Positions 45,241 to 57,544 are shown, counted from the stretch's first letter. The stretch: 64,000 bases of DNA from Euglena gracilis (GCA_039621445.1 CP154956.1:1192489-1256488), one strand, 5' to 3'. Made by a program: numbers and translations. The notes: a model not told the origin generated them from the sequence alone.

Positions 45241-46042
45241 GCGCACTTCCTGAAAACAAAGCCTGGGCCCGCCACTCAGCCGTCAAATGCCTTCCTGGGC
45301 GCTGTTTGGCAACTTAACAACCTGCGGGGGGGGGGAGGAATGTATGGAACGCCTTGAGGGGGTACGGACCCCCCCACCACCACCTACCTCATTCCCATCT
45401 ACTCCTGGGAGGGCTCAATGGAATGGCCTGGTAGGGTGCCAAAAAGGTGACGGGCAGTTTCCACAAAAAAAGAAGAAGCACCAGATTGCAAAATAAGGCG
45501 ACCAAAAGGCTTCCTGTCATTCAACACACCATGGCTAACTGGCCTGCCGCCCCATCAAATTGGGGTCCGAATCTATTTCGCGGATTGTGTATGTATATGC
45601 CATATTTGTATCTCCCACCCCCGAATCACGAGCCGCCAAATCCCCCCTCTTTCATTCAAAACAGTTGGTGTTTACAATGATATTTTTAATTATTATTTAA
45701 TATTTTTCGGCCCATCAGCACTTAGATCTTTCTCCGCAGGCAGGTGCTGCGTGACCAGCAGGGCAGCACAAGAAATGGGTGAAAATTGTCCTGGGACAAC
45801 TGTTCATTGTGCTGTAAGCCCCAACCAAACAACTTTTTATCAACCCCTGGTCAAAAATGGTCTTCTGGGGTGTCGATTTTTTTTATTAAAAGCAGACCCC
45901 AAAATCAACGATAGGTCACCCCCCCCCATCTTTTTACGTTGAAATTTGACCACCCTGGACGTGGCCCCCCCAGAGGCGCGTAAAAAGGGTTCGGGGGGGG
46001 GGGGGAAATGACGGGGAAAAAATCTATGGAATTTTTTGGCGG

Positions 46043-46234
46043 TTTCCCATCATTTTTGTTTCCCGTCATTTTTGTTTCCCGCCATTTTTGTTTCCCGTCA
46101 TTTTTGTTTCCCGCCATTTTTGTTTCCCGTCATTTTTGTTTCCCGTCATTTTTGTTTCCCGTCATTTTTGTTTCCCGTCATTTTTGTTTCCCGTCATTTT
46201 TGTTTCCCGTCATTTTTGTTTCCCGCCATTTTTG
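46043..46234. repeat. 16-bp minisatellite, 12 units
   Basis: Unit TTTCCCGTCATTTTTG; twelve units counted from 46043 to 46234, three with CCGCCA and one with CCATCA in place of CCGTCA. Confidence 0.95.
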
Positions 46235-46517
46235 TCCGGACTGTGATTGGGATCGCGGTTGGTAAGGGGAATGCCGTAGCGGCCGGGGCAACGGGACTCC
46301 GCCCCAGGAAGCAGTCAAGCCCTGCATGCCCACCTGCACCAGCACACTGCCAGGCAACCACTTTGAACCTGGGGTTCACGCTTTCGGAACGTCGTCCTAT
46401 CGACACAAAAGAACCAACTGCGGACGCACTTTGGTGTCTTTACCAAAAAAAAAAACTGCAGAAATTATGGTTGTTAACTTGATGTACAAATCCTGTAATG
46501 CACAAATCGCTGCTCAC

Positions 46518-46669
46518 CGTGAGCACAAGATTCGAACACCGCAATTCAACCACACATTTTTCATGGGGCATGTGTTGTAATACAACACTGGGACCCGGCA
46601 CCTGAGAAAGATCGTGGGCAGAAATTTCGACTGCAACCGGTATTGCATTCCTCGTGAACGGCTGGATGC
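46518..46669 (-). CDS. Exon 16
   Basis: Acceptor ccttttccag, donor CTCACG/gtgagc, both good. In the phase set by exon 15 the frame is open: GIQPFTRNAIPVAVEISAHD LS..., PHEKCVVELRCSNLVLT. One other frame is also open but does not fit the phase. Confidence 0.62.
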
Positions 46670-46859
46670 CTGGAAAAGGTTTGGAAATTGCACCTTTTCT
46701 TTATGAACAGAGTAAGCAATTCCTTCCACACTCTTTGTCCAAGATGCGACAAACATTCCAGGGATGTGCTGTTGACAAAGGGGGGGGTTGTCAAAGACAC
46801 GAGATGTCCCCCTTCAGCCCCTCCCCCAATAAGACCCTCATTTTTTTTCAAAAGCATCC

Positions 46860-47460
46860 AGAAAATAGACCCCCAAAAATGTGCAGGGGGGAATTGATAT
46901 TGGAGGACTTTTGAAAAATTGTGGAAAAATTGCAGAAGAATTGCGGAAATTGCGGTTTTGGGAACCAATACGCTTCTGCTGGAGGTGACTCAGAAAAAAA
47001 TTCACAAATTTGGTCATTTTGCAATATAGGTGTAAATTTTGAGCTGTTATTGACATTTTTTTTCCCAACAAAAGGCCAAAAATATGATTTTTGTAATCTC
47101 TGGAACATCCTGATTCTGCAAATATGGAATTTCTTGGGTGAAAAATCCAACACCAGCCAAAAATTTCGTATCAGGTAAAGTTTGGTCCAGATGAAAAAAT
47201 TTTCCAAATCACCCAGTAGAAATTGGCGGACCAGAAATTGCTAAAATTTGTCAAAATATGTAAAACTTGGCAAATTTTGAAACAAGCACCTGGGTTCCTT
47301 TGTGAAACGTTCAAGGAATGGCCGGAACTCATTTCGCCTTCTGTTTCAGGTTCGCAGAATAATTGCAGAAAGGGGGGGAAATGCGGAAAACTGCGAAAAA
47401 TTGTCGGAAATTGCGGAAATTGCGGAAATTGCGGGAAAATTGCGGATGTCAATCCCCCCT
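46860..47460 (+). repeat. Repeat family T, copy 1
   Basis: A/T-rich block ending in tandem GAAATTGCG units (47395-47446). Parallel text (attttgcaa.at, gattt.t.caat, ggaacat.ctgattc, ttcaggttc, ttgcggaaa) occurs at 48130-48610 in the same order. Confidence 0.5.
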
Positions 47461-47844
47461 GCCCTGACATGTGGAAACACTAAAAAATGTGCTGATTTTT
47501 TTGAATTTTGCCCATTCTTCAAGAGTAGGTTGGCATTTTTGAGACAATAATTAATTGGTCCACCAAAAATCCTGTTTTTTTAATCTAATTTTCTTCATAT
47601 GGGAAGGTTTTTTTTTCGGAGGAATTTATCAGAAAAATAAAAAATAAACTACCCCTCCCAAAGATAAGACCTCCCATGAGATTTTGAGCAAACAACCCAA
47701 ACAATAGACCTTATGTCTTGGGGGGGGGGGGGCGAGGAACCAAATTTTGTCTTTTTACCAAATGCCACTGCATCCAAAGTGGGGGAGGGGGAAAGCAAAA
47801 GCCAGCAGGCCATGACAAGTTGGTGGCCGCCTGAGTGTCCACAC

Positions 47845-47934
47845 CACTGCTCTCCTCGTCGCTGGACGTGTCGGAGTCGGAGTGCCGCAGCTGGCGCTTG
47901 TCCTCCTTCTTGGCCGGCCCGTCCTCCATGTCCA
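47845..47934 (-). CDS. Exon 15, acidic Ser/Asp-rich
   Basis: Acceptor ccccgtcacag, donor GCAGTG/gtgtgg; the G left from exon 14 gives VDMEDGPAKKEDKRQLRHSD and SDTSSDEESS. Likely disordered, with several CK2-type sites. Phase 1 in, 1 out. Confidence 0.62.
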
Positions 47935-48129
47935 CTGTGACGGGGTCAGGGCATTCCTTTCGCCCACCCCCAAACTGTCACCCGGCACGTCGACGCCCAA
48001 AACGGTCCTCGAAAGGATTGCGGGCGAGGGAAGGACGTTCTTGAACCCAACCTGCCACCAACCTTTTGAGGGCCAATTAAACAGCCCACCAATCCCCTGG
48101 GGAATGGATTTGGACCCACCCATTTCACA

Positions 48130-48610
48130 AGGGGGGAGGGATAATTAGTATCGAAGGTCATCAGAAAAACTGCGGGAAAATTCTGGGAAATTGCAAAAAT
48201 AACAGAATTGAGGTTGGGAACTCCCCAATCATTTTTTCCCCCATTTTGCAACATTGGTGGATGTTTTGAAACAAAATCCACTTTTTTTCAAACAAAAAAT
48301 CAAACAATTAATCAAAAAACGTGATTTAGCAATGCAAATCTGGGAACATGCTGATTCCAAAAAAAATGAATCTTTGGATCAAATTGCAAAAAGCACTTGT
48401 ATTCCTCCCTTGCCTTGTGCGCCATTTGTGGAATCTCTGGATGTCATTGCATCTTCAATTTTCAGGTTCATGTGGAAAACAGCGGAGGAAGAAAAAAATT
48501 GCGGAAAAAAATGTGGAAAAAATGTGGAAACTGCACAATAATTGCGGAAAATTGCAGGGAAAACGGAAAGATTGCGGCAATTGCGGGAAACGGAGGTTAT
48601 CAAGTGGTCC
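48130..48610 (+). repeat. Repeat family T, copy 2
   Basis: See 46860-47460; ends with aattgcgg/gaaaattgcagg units at 48480-48595. Confidence 0.5.
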
Positions 48611-49145
48611 TCCAGGTCATTCAACCCCCCGGATCAACATTCTGAAAAGGAAGCCATGAGAGGTGTCCTTGGCTGTGGCATCAGACACGGGGGCAGGCCG
48701 GGGCACAGGTAGGAGGGGGATGCGGAACAGTGTGGTGGACACGTGCACAATTGTGCGCGTGTGTGTGCGTGTGTGGAGGTGAGCATGGCTTTTTTGGTGG
48801 CCCAGGTTACCACACGATGGGCACTTCTCCTTCCATACGTATGGTTTCACATTGAGAAATGAATCCTCCTGAATATACTACCATATACTGCCTGCATCCA
48901 GAAACATTGTGCTGCTTTTGCTTTCTTTGTTGTAGTTGAATTTTGCAACACAACAATATCACCAATATTGACCACCACGGCTCTTTGCGCAGCCATTTGC
49001 ACTTTGCAAGCTGTTGGCAATAAAATTGCGTGACCATGATACCTCTTGCGTTCACCCTTGACAACTTCCAAATGGGAAAAAACCTTTTTTATATATAAAA
49101 AAACAAGATATGAATGAAAGAGATATAAAAAAGGAGTCCAAATAC

Positions 49146-49353
49146 CACGCGTAGGTCTGCCCCCGGCGTCCTCCTCCCCGCCGCTGCAGTTGGAGCTGGT
49201 GTCCCCCGCGAAGCTGCGGTTGCGGCCGCGGGCCTGCGCCGCCCAGTGGAAGTCCCCGGCAGGGGCGTTGCGCGCCAGCTCGTCCAGCGTCACCCCGAAG
49301 TCCCCCGCACCCCCGCGCAACACGGTCAGGGGGGGGAGGGGACGGTGCACCTT
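49146..49353 (-). CDS. Exon 14
   Basis: Acceptor cgctgattcag, donor GCGTG/gtattt. Reads [40 protein letters not shown]..., ending in an acidic SGGEEDAGG stretch. Nearly all third positions are G/C. The (GGAT)n array lies in the intron just upstream. Confidence 0.62.
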
Positions 49354-49490
49354 CTGAATCAGCGTGCAAATGCCCGCAAGTAGGTGTGCCGTGGGTGTGT
49401 GTTGGATCATGTCTGTGTGTGTACGTATGTGTGTTGTTGGTGCATGTTTTGTTGTCTGTGCAGGTTTCACAGGTGTGATGGCTGTGCCCA

Positions 49491-49592
49491 TGGATGGATG
49501 GATGGATGGATGGATGGATGGATGGATGGATGGATGGATGGATGGATGGATGGATGGATGGATGGATGGATGGATGGATGGATGGATGGATG
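49491..49592. repeat. (GGAT)n microsatellite, about 25 units
   Basis: Perfect tggatgga... array of 102 bp in the intron between exons 13 and 14. Confidence 0.97.
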
Positions 49593-50022
49593 TGCGCGCA
49601 TTTATGTGTGTCTAGTCTGTGCTCCATTTCTATTTTCTTTTTATTGCCGATCACCTGTCACCTGTGGGTCAATCTGGACACAACTGCTTTGAATGTATTA
49701 CCCGTGCTTAGTTGAAAAAAAAACAATTTCATGTAAATTTTGGAAGGAAAAGCCTTGGCACATTAACTCGCAGTCATTTCACCAACACTTTTCCGAAAGG
49801 TCTTATGGGGTCTCATCGAGATCTGATTGGAGTCAAACCACAAAATAAACAAGCAAAACAACCGAGCAAACAAACAAACAAAATAAAAATAAAACCAACA
49901 AACAGACAAATAAACAAACAACACTCGCGCACGCACACCCAAACACACACTGCACACAAAACACACAGGTAGCCGCACACGCACTTACACATGCAAACAC
50001 ACAGGCCTACACAGGGACGCAC

Positions 50023-50227
50023 TGTGTTGGCGTTAGCACAGGGATGGCCCAGCGACTTCGGGCCATACTTTGCACTCTTGTCCTTCCCCTTCCGGTGGCC
50101 CATGAACCACGGGGCCTGGTGCTTGTTCATCGGCAGTGGGGTGGGGCCCATCCCGTGCAGGCCACGGGTCCAGGACCTCCTCCCCCGCAGACCCCAGACC
50201 CCGGGTCCATCACCGCCAGACATTCGC
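50023..50227 (-). CDS. Exon 13
   Basis: Acceptor ccacactag, donor AACACA/gtgcgt. Gly/Arg/Lys-rich: MSGGDGPGVWGLRGRRSWTR ..., MNKHQAPWFMGHRKGKDK. High GC3 in this frame only. Ends in phase 0, as needed by exon 14. Confidence 0.5.
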
Positions 50228-51130
50228 CTAGTGTGGTTCCCACCCAGCTTGTGCACCACAAAACTTTGTTTGTGGTTTTGTGGCTCAAAAGGATTGTTAT
50301 GCGGTTGTTTTTGGGGTGCCCACAAAAAAACCCAAAACTCACAAACTCACAAAATGACAACTCAACATCAAAATGACAACTCGGGTGCACCACACTAAAT
50401 GAATGCCTGATCACCTACCCCCCCTCCCCGAGTTGCAACGTGGTTTGTTGCCGGATGAATTCTGTTTTGAAGGAACTCTTGGGGCGGAAACAGCGGACAC
50501 AAGTTTCGGATACCCCCAAACCCCAAAGGAGGTGACCCAAGAAAATACCAAAGGAATTTCAAGGGGGAAGAAACCGTTGGTTATAAATACCGCAACACTT
50601 CACTTTCCTGCTGGCAGACTCCCCCCACCCTGGCGGTCCACCAGGAGACCCACTTGCCAATATGGGACTAGCTGCAACCCAGCCCCCCCCCCCCCCCCGG
50701 AAGGGGCACTGTGAATCCTTAAACAGAAGCCTGTCACCGAGCGACGGCGGGCTTTTCAGAGGCCGTAGGACCTACCCCAGGCTCGGGGTTACGCAACATC
50801 AGCTTGCGCTGGTTCTGCTTGGACACGTACCCCGGCGGAGCCCTCCGACCGTGGGCGGGGTTGCCATTTTCATTTTCCTTCGCCGGGGAGGGTATAAATT
50901 GTTGGTTGGTCGGCCCGGGGGGGGGGGAGTTATACATGGGGGTGGCATAATATATAAGTTATTAATGTATTATATGGTGCAATGGGTGTATATATTATAT
51001 ATACTTGATATATATGGCGTGTGTGTGTACATATACATATGGGTGGTATAATATGTGTATGAGTATATGCATATATACATATATACATATATGTACATAT
51101 ACATACATATACATATATATACATATAAAT

Positions 51131-51606
51131 ATGTATACATACATACATACATACATACATACATACATACATACATACATACATACATACATACATACAT
51201 GCATGCATGCATGCATGCATGCATGCATTCATGCATGCATACATACATACATACATACATACATACATACATACATACGTACGTACGTACGTACGTGCGT
51301 GCGTACGTACATACATACATACATACAACATACATACATACATACATACATACATACATACATACATACATACATACATACATACATACATACATACATA
51401 CATACATACATACATACATACATACATACATACATACATACATACATACATACATACATACGTACGTACATACATACACACACACATACATACATACATA
51501 CATACATACATACATACATACATACATACATACATACATACATACATACATACATAAATACATACATACATACATACATACATACATACATACATACATA
51601 CATACA

Positions 51607-51638
<32 letters not shown>
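51131..51638. repeat. (CATA)n compound microsatellite, about 500 bp
   Basis: Mostly ACAT units, with blocks of GCAT (51198-51238), ACGT (51277-51312) and CACA (51476-51485). Confidence 0.95.
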
Positions 51639-51640
51639 CA

Positions 51641-51916
51641 TGGCAGCCTCCAACTAAATGCCCCCCCCAGGGGGACATAATTGGATCAGGGGGCGGCAAT
51701 TTTTTTGTGTGTTAATGATGGAGTAGGGTTAGGGTCACGAATTCGGCCTAACTTCAGGCCTAACTTGTGCACCTAACACTAATCTATAAGTTAGGCCTAA
51801 CCCTAACCCTAAGTCGTAACCCTAACCCTATTCCTTCGATAACGCAAAAAAAAATTGCCGCCCCCTGATCCAACTATATGACCCCCCCGGGGGGGTCATT
51901 TAGTTGGAGGCTGCCA
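51641..51916. mobile_element. Inverted-repeat element enclosing telomere-like repeats
   Basis: Arms 51641-51707 and 51846-51916 are inverted copies (TGGCAGCCTCCAACTAAATG ... GATCAGGGGGCGGCAATTTTT). Between them are TAGGGTTAGGG (51724-51734) and, further on, CCTAACCCTAACCCTAAG and CCCTAACCCTA (51797-51830), plus several GGCCTAACTT units. It lies between CATA and TATA simple repeats. Confidence 0.75.
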
Positions 51917-52388
51917 TATACATATATATATGTACATATGTATATGGTCTAGTGGGTGCCCCTCTGACATCCACATGGGGTGGGCCAAGGTAAGGGGACC
52001 CAGTTTTCTCCTGCACGCTTGGTCAGGGCCATCGTCTCTGCTGCAACACTGGCCGAGATCCGTCACCTCCGGAAAAAAGCGCCTGATCGCCCCCCCCCCC
52101 ACACCGTGGCGGTTCGCAAAGCAAAATGCACCGAAAGAGCATTTAGACCTGAAAAATTGGCGTACTGGAAACATGGGAAGGAATGGTGGGGGGGAGGGTC
52201 AAACCCCAAACCCCCTGGCCACCCATAGGGTTTCTGGGATTCCCATTCAGCACTGCCAGATGGGTGTACCTTTGGAGAGCAAAAGCCTCAGTCCGAACCC
52301 CATACCCCTCTGGTGTCCCACTGGACAAAAAAGGATTATTTCTTCAAGCAGAGGAAGACCATTGGACAGCGGAAGGGGGGGGGAGAAA

Positions 52389-52510
52389 TTTATTATTATT
52401 ACTGTATTATAATGACAATACTAATAATAATAGTTTATTATTATTATTATTGTATTATTAGTATAGTTTATTATTATTATTATTATTGTACTGTCATTAT
52501 TATAGTACTT
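52389..52510. repeat. (TTA)n-rich stretch
   Basis: Imperfect ATT/TTA repeats next to exon 12. Confidence 0.8.
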
Positions 52511-52529
52511 CATAATTTTTTTTCTTCAT

Positions 52530-52755
52530 CCCGACTCGGGGGTCCATCGCGTGTGCCGTCGACGGCGCCGGGGAGGCCCCCGGGCGTGAGGCGGAGCTGC
52601 GCACCGGCCCCGCGGACGAAGTAACGGAACCATGCCTGGGCGATGGTGACGATTCCCTGGGCCTGCTCCGGCCCGCTGCACTGCACGAGCAGGTCGTACT
52701 CCCGCGGCACGATGGGGCCGGGGGGGGCGTCCGGGGGTGGGGAGGCATGGGAAGC
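52530..52755 (-). CDS. Exon 12, C-terminal half of the PH/TH1-like fold (3' end approximate)
   Basis: Acceptor is a C-tract ending ccccccag; phase 0, agreeing with exon 11. Reads ASHASPPPDAPPGPIVPREY DLLVQCSGPEQAQGIV..., then AQAWFRYFVRG. The last part would be the closing helix of such a fold. Confidence 0.6.
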
Positions 52756-52869
52756 CTGGGGGGGGGGGGCCGGACAGGACCGTTGCGAACGACCCGGGGG
52801 GGGGGTCACTTTCCACTTTCAAAAAATCAATCGGTCGATGTTTGAGAACCAGTCAACGACTTCCAACCC

Positions 52870-53130
52870 CCCCCCAGGGAAGCTGACGGGCTGGCCGGTA
52901 CCAGGAACAACTTCTTGTTGGTCGGTACCCGGCACCCCGACAGTTTCCCGGGCGGCACCCTGACAAGGGTGCCGCCCGGGAAACTTAATGGAAAAAAAAG
53001 ACCCCGACAGGTTGGCTGGTACCTTGACAACTTCCTCCACTGACAGGTTGGCCAGTCGCAGGGACCCTCTCAGTTTCCTGGGCAGGACCCTGACAGGTTC
53101 TCGGGCATGACAATTTCCCGGGGGGGGGGG
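52870..53130 (+). mobile_element. Short repeat, family Q, copy 1
   Basis: Built from repeated gaccctgacaggtt, ggctggtacc and gtttcccggg motifs; an internal palindrome GTTTCCCGGGCGGCACCCT with its inverse lies at 52942-52984. Counterpart at 63170-63340. Confidence 0.5.
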
Positions 53131-54243
53131 GGGTCACTCTGGCCACTCCGCCGAAAATGGCCAAAAATCAAAGGTTTTTGGCCAAAACCCCAATTTTTTT
53201 CAGGCACCTTCGGCGACGGGTGCCAATTTTGGCCATTTCTGACCGACCCCACCCCGGGAGGGGCCTGGAGCCATACACCAGCCAGTCACTCAGGGGAAAA
53301 AAAACCAGACAGTCCAGGGGGTGGGGTCGGACACACCTTATGCAATGGTATGGTACGAACCCCTCCCCCCTTCCTCCTTCCTCAACGCCGACTTTTTTTT
53401 TTGGTTCGGGTGCGGCACTGGGAAATAATCTTTTTTAAACTTTGGCTTTCTGCTAGGACCCCTCCCAACATCTGGGGGGGGGGGGTGAGGGTCAGGACCC
53501 CGACCGCAAACTGAAGGGCTTCCAGGGGCTTAAGGGAGAGGGGGATGTGCCCTGCCACCCCTCAAGTATTCAGCCCCTCCCCCATCTGGGAGACCGTCAG
53601 CTGACAACTACCCAACAACAGCCCAACACGATGTGACGCTGGCCAACATCCAGCAACAAAATAAAAAGTGGGTCGGTTGAGGTTTAAAAAAATAAAAACA
53701 CCCCTGACTGCCTGAAGGTTTTCAGCAACAGACCCAAAATTTAAACACCACCTTCAGGGAAAACCGGAGGGGTTCACATAAATTCCTAGACACAGGAGTA
53801 ACAATAGTTCAAGTCAATGTCGGTCGTTCTAGAAAATTTTTTGTGGTGGACCATTGACCTCAAACACTTAGGCGATCAATTTCGACAACAATTTATGTCA
53901 CTAATGGCAAATTTTTCACATGTTCAAAATCTGCCTGTGGTATGCCATTCCTATCTTTTACTTCACGTGCCTGTTCTCCACACCCTTTCCTTGGGGAAAT
54001 GGAAAGCACCTCGAAATCACAGGTTGCTGAAGCCGAAAACCTAAAAAAAACAACAACTATTTGCATAAAAAAAGCCATTTCAAACAAATGATGTCATCCT
54101 TGGCCGCCCAAGAAGCTCAAGTGTCTCAGCAATGTATTTTTTGAGACAGATCGTGATGGCACCGGAGACAGCGGCATTCATGCGCACAGTGGGTCGTGGA
54201 CCCACCGCCCGGGGTGACCCAGCCCAGGTATGGGGGCCGTCAC

Positions 54244-54383
54244 CCCCCGGACGAAGGCAACTTGGGCGAGGGCGTGGTCGATGTACACCTGCTCCACGTC
54301 GCCAAGCGCGATGCAGCGCCGCACCTCCCCCTCCGGCTTCATGATGAGCACCGCGGCGTCCGTGATGGCCGGCCGACCGGCGG
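54244..54383 (-). CDS. Exon 11, N-terminal half of a PH/TH1-like fold
   Basis: Acceptor gctggggag, donor CGGGG/gtgacg. Reads AGRPAITDAAVLIMKPEGEV RR..., IALGDVEQVYIDHALAQVAF; phase 1 in, 0 out. The pattern of strand, Pro-Glu-Gly turn, Arg, and D-V-E-Q-V resembles the myosin-I TH1/PH fold (inference). Confidence 0.62.
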
Positions 54384-54589
54384 CTCCCCAGCGGGGGGGG
54401 GGGGGGTAGGCCAAAACCCCCTCTCTCCTACCCCCCCCCGTGTGCACTGTGGCTGTTTGTCTGGTGATTTTCTCCCTTCTTCTGGCCTGGCGCTGTTGTT
54501 CGCCTCTGGCCCTTTTTGTCTGTGTACGTGGAGGTGGCAGGACTGACCTTCTTTACGACGCCGGCCACCAAGCGCCCGCCAGGCACATA

Positions 54590-55025
54590 CCTCCCCCCCC
54601 CCCTGTCCAACGACCGCTAATGTTCGCCTCTGACCGGGGGGGGGGGGGGGGGGCGTTAAAATGGCCAATGTTCGTCTCTGACCGGGGGGGGGGGGGTGGT
54701 CGTTAGACAAGGGGGGGGGGATTTCCGGCGCGTCTCGCTGTAAATTTTTGGCGCTTCGCGCCTGACAACAGCCGCCAATCTCATGCATAATGTTGACTCA
54801 AGGAAGATGGAACAAATTACCACAAGACCATCATTGCACACATGATGTTGTCCCTTCAAAACAGTTCAAGCAAAAAGCATTCAGTGATCAAGCGCCACAG
54901 TTTGTTAAATCAAAATCAAAAGCAAGAACAGTATCAAGTCTCATTTCCCCGAGATCGTATACAAAAAGATCGTCGCTGACCGGGGGGGGGTCGTTGGACA
55001 AGCCCGGTCGTTGGACAAGGAGGGA
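54590..55025. mobile_element. Partial relatives of family M
   Basis: TA then C-run and tgtccaacgacc at 54588-54612, cctctgaccggggg motifs, ggtcgttagacaaggggg at 54697-54720; a second small piece with two tcgttggacaag motifs at 54975-55021. Confidence 0.5.
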
Positions 55026-55689
55026 GGGAGGTACTCCACTTGAGTTTGGGGGAGTCTCCTTCACCGTGACGACGCACTGGATATTCCAGTCCACAACCCC
55101 AGCAGGCATGGTTCCCAACTCAGTGGACGGGTCCACTCAATTGGGAACAAACTGATGGGCAGGTCTGTTCCAGGAGTCTTGAAAGGCAGGTTAGCAAGCA
55201 CTCCACACTTCCAGGGCAGCAAGAATATCAGCAGGCCCATCCCCCAAATGGAAGTAAATCCAGCATGAAAAAAGAAACAAAAAACACACAAAAACAAAAA
55301 ATGCAGAAAATTTGACTAATTACCAATTGGATTTACTAATCACTAACTACTAATCACTAATTACTCATACTCTTACTAATTGGAGCGGACAGAACCCGTC
55401 TGGCGACGTTTTGACCCGAAATTTCGAGCGGCGGGTGCAGACAGGGGCGAACTGATGGCCTTGGCCGGATGGAGGGATAAGGCCGCATCACCGCTTTTCT
55501 GGCAGGTTCACTTCCCAACCCTATGGGGGGTCCATTTTTCATCAGCTGGAAAATTTGGGCTGGTGGCAAAAAGCAACCGGCTGTCCACCACCCCCCTCCC
55601 CCGTGGGTTCACTTCGGCTGACACAGCGCCGTACCGCCCTCAGCCGCCCGCCCGGCTGGGCAGGCGCCGGGGCAGGATCCGGCTGGCCT

Positions 55690-55838
55690 GCATGTGGGGC
55701 TTGACGCGCAGCACGGTGTCGAAGAAGTACAGCGTGCTGCCCTCGGAGCACAGCGCGGAGAACATCGGCCGCAGGTGGGAGGGGACGGGGCCAGGGCGGG
55801 CCGTGGAGGGGGCGGAGGAGGCGGGAGCGATTGGGGGT
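55690..55838 (-). CDS. Exon 10 (3' end approximate)
   Basis: From acceptor ataatggag the frame reads PPIAPASSAPSTARPGPVPS HLRPMFSALCSEGSTLYFF..., ...TVLRVKPHMQ with very high GC3. A stop follows about 18 codons later (55628), so a donor must lie near 55690; none is a clear GT. Confidence 0.5.
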
Positions 55839-56161
55839 CTCCATTATGTTTATATATTTGTATTTTTATTATGTTATATATGTATTCCGGTGTGCTGGCC
55901 GGAGTACTGTATTAGTGTCTACGGGACTGAAAAACATGCGGATCCAATAAAACTTGCAAGTTTTGATTAAATCTGGATGGGTGCTCTGGGACCCCAAATG
56001 TGGGTACCCCCGGGCCTGCTCACCTGGCTGGCCAACCTACCCCCCCCCCCCAACTGATGGGGGCGCAAATTGACTCTGACAGCCCAGGGGACAATGAGTG
56101 GGGGGGGGGGGTTGGCCACCGGTTTCAATTCATTTGGGCTGATGAGGAGGCCCCAGGCGTT

Positions 56162-56165
<4 letters not shown>

Positions 56166-56214
<49 letters not shown>
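56166..56214. repeat. (GT)n microsatellite
   Basis: Uninterrupted GT dinucleotides. Confidence 0.95.
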
Positions 56215-56217
<3 letters not shown>

Positions 56218-57204
56218 TCTTCGTGTTGAAATAACTTGGATGGCTTGTTGCCTTGCGATACCTCCCTCCCCCTGTTCACGGACCAGGAAAGATGGGTACC
56301 CCCCAGGGAAACTGTCCCCTGCCAAGTCAGCGAGCACAGAGGTAGGTGACAGGTCTGCAAATACGGAGGTAGGTGACAGTTTCCTGGGGGGGGGGTCCTG
56401 GTCAGAAGGAAAGGGTGAATCTTTCAACCCCCCACTGACCCAGAAATCCAAAAAATGCGATTTTATTGTGTTTTTTTTGCGGTCAAAATGCTAAAAATGA
56501 GGTCCAGTGGGGTCCGCTCAATTCTTCATTTTCAAAAAACATTTTCATTTTTTTTCATATGAGAAAACATCAAAATTTCCGAAAATTTTGCATGGTGACA
56601 GTCAGCAAGTACAAAAATGGGTGGCAGGTCGCTGTGGTGACAGGTCAGCGAGTATGGGGCTTAGATGACAGTTTCCGCGGCGGACGTTTTGGGGGGGAGG
56701 TAAGAATTTGGTGGGGGAGGTCCTTACTCAGCTGAAATACGGGTGAGAAGAGGGCGTTGCTAAAGACCCTGGGAGGGTTCCGGCTCTCCAGGCTGGAAAG
56801 TTTAGTTTTTCTGGCTAGAAAAAGGCCGGTGGCTGACCCCCCCCCATGGGGTCTACTGGCTGGAACTAGACCCGAGCCAAGGTCAAACAAGGTACCAAAA
56901 ATCGACGCTGCAAAAAAATGCCCCCCCCCCCAAAAGCCAAATGCACAAACAAATCTATTTTTTTTTTTACCCCAAACTTGCCCTGGCCTGCCCAATTTTC
57001 TGAAATATGGAAATTTCGAGAAATATTTCATGAAAATATGCACGAGCAAATGCCTTCTGGGAAGAGACTGTTTAACTAGGGGGTGGTGTTTAGACGAAAG
57101 ATGAGACAAAACGACCAATGCCTTCTTATGCGCAAAAGCTATCTATTCGCTAGGACTGACTAGCTGGTTGGAACGGATATCCGACCGCCTGCGTTCATTT
57201 GCCC

Positions 57205-57323
57205 GGCGGAGCGCCCTGAGCGACAGCAATGGGGAGGTCGGTGCGGGGGTCCATCCGGCAGGGGGGCTCCGGCACCACCACCTCTGCGTCCCGCGGCGTC
57301 TCCCGCAGGCGGGCATTGACCCA
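57205..57323 (-). CDS. Exon 9 (ends approximate)
   Basis: GC3-rich frame RLRETPRDAEVVVPEPPCRM DPRTDLPIAVAQG... Acceptor could be cctgcgggag (exon from about 57302, phase 0) or one further up; no good GT donor seen. Confidence 0.45.
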
Positions 57324-57544
57324 CCAGGGGGCCGAGGGAATTTTTCTTTTAGGAGCCAGGGGCCACCCACCAACCCCCCCCCCCCCCGGGGGGGGGGGGG
57401 GGCGGGGGACTCTCTTTTGGGGTTAATTTCGCCAATTTCGCGCCGAGAACAGGGAAAGCCGGCAGGGCGGACCCGGGACAGCTAAACAACACCAAATCAC
57501 TCTTCATCCAATTCTGCATTGCGTTAAAAAATGGACTGTGAAAG

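Noticed and set aside
45735-45820. Exon on the minus strand (HNEQLSQDNFHPFLVLPCW)
   Set aside because: Acceptor is fair and phase fits, but no GT donor precedes the stop.
46043-46234. CRISPR array
   Set aside because: Units are directly adjacent without spacers, in a eukaryotic intron.
46190-46410. Exon on the minus strand (RRSESVNPRFKVVAWQCAG)
   Set aside because: Phase set by exon 16 gives a stop and no donor/acceptor pair fits; left out.
50930-51715. Long frames through the CATA array, up to 236 codons
   Set aside because: Pure translation of a simple repeat in all frames; no coding features.
51720-51835. True chromosome end
   Set aside because: Telomere-like repeats are few, face both ways and lie inside a longer inverted repeat with unique DNA on both sides.
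54888-55297. Exons around VDWNIQCVVTVKETPP and GLLIFLLPWKCGVLANL
   Set aside because: Two overlapping frames compete, splice sites are poor, and part lies in repeat sequence.
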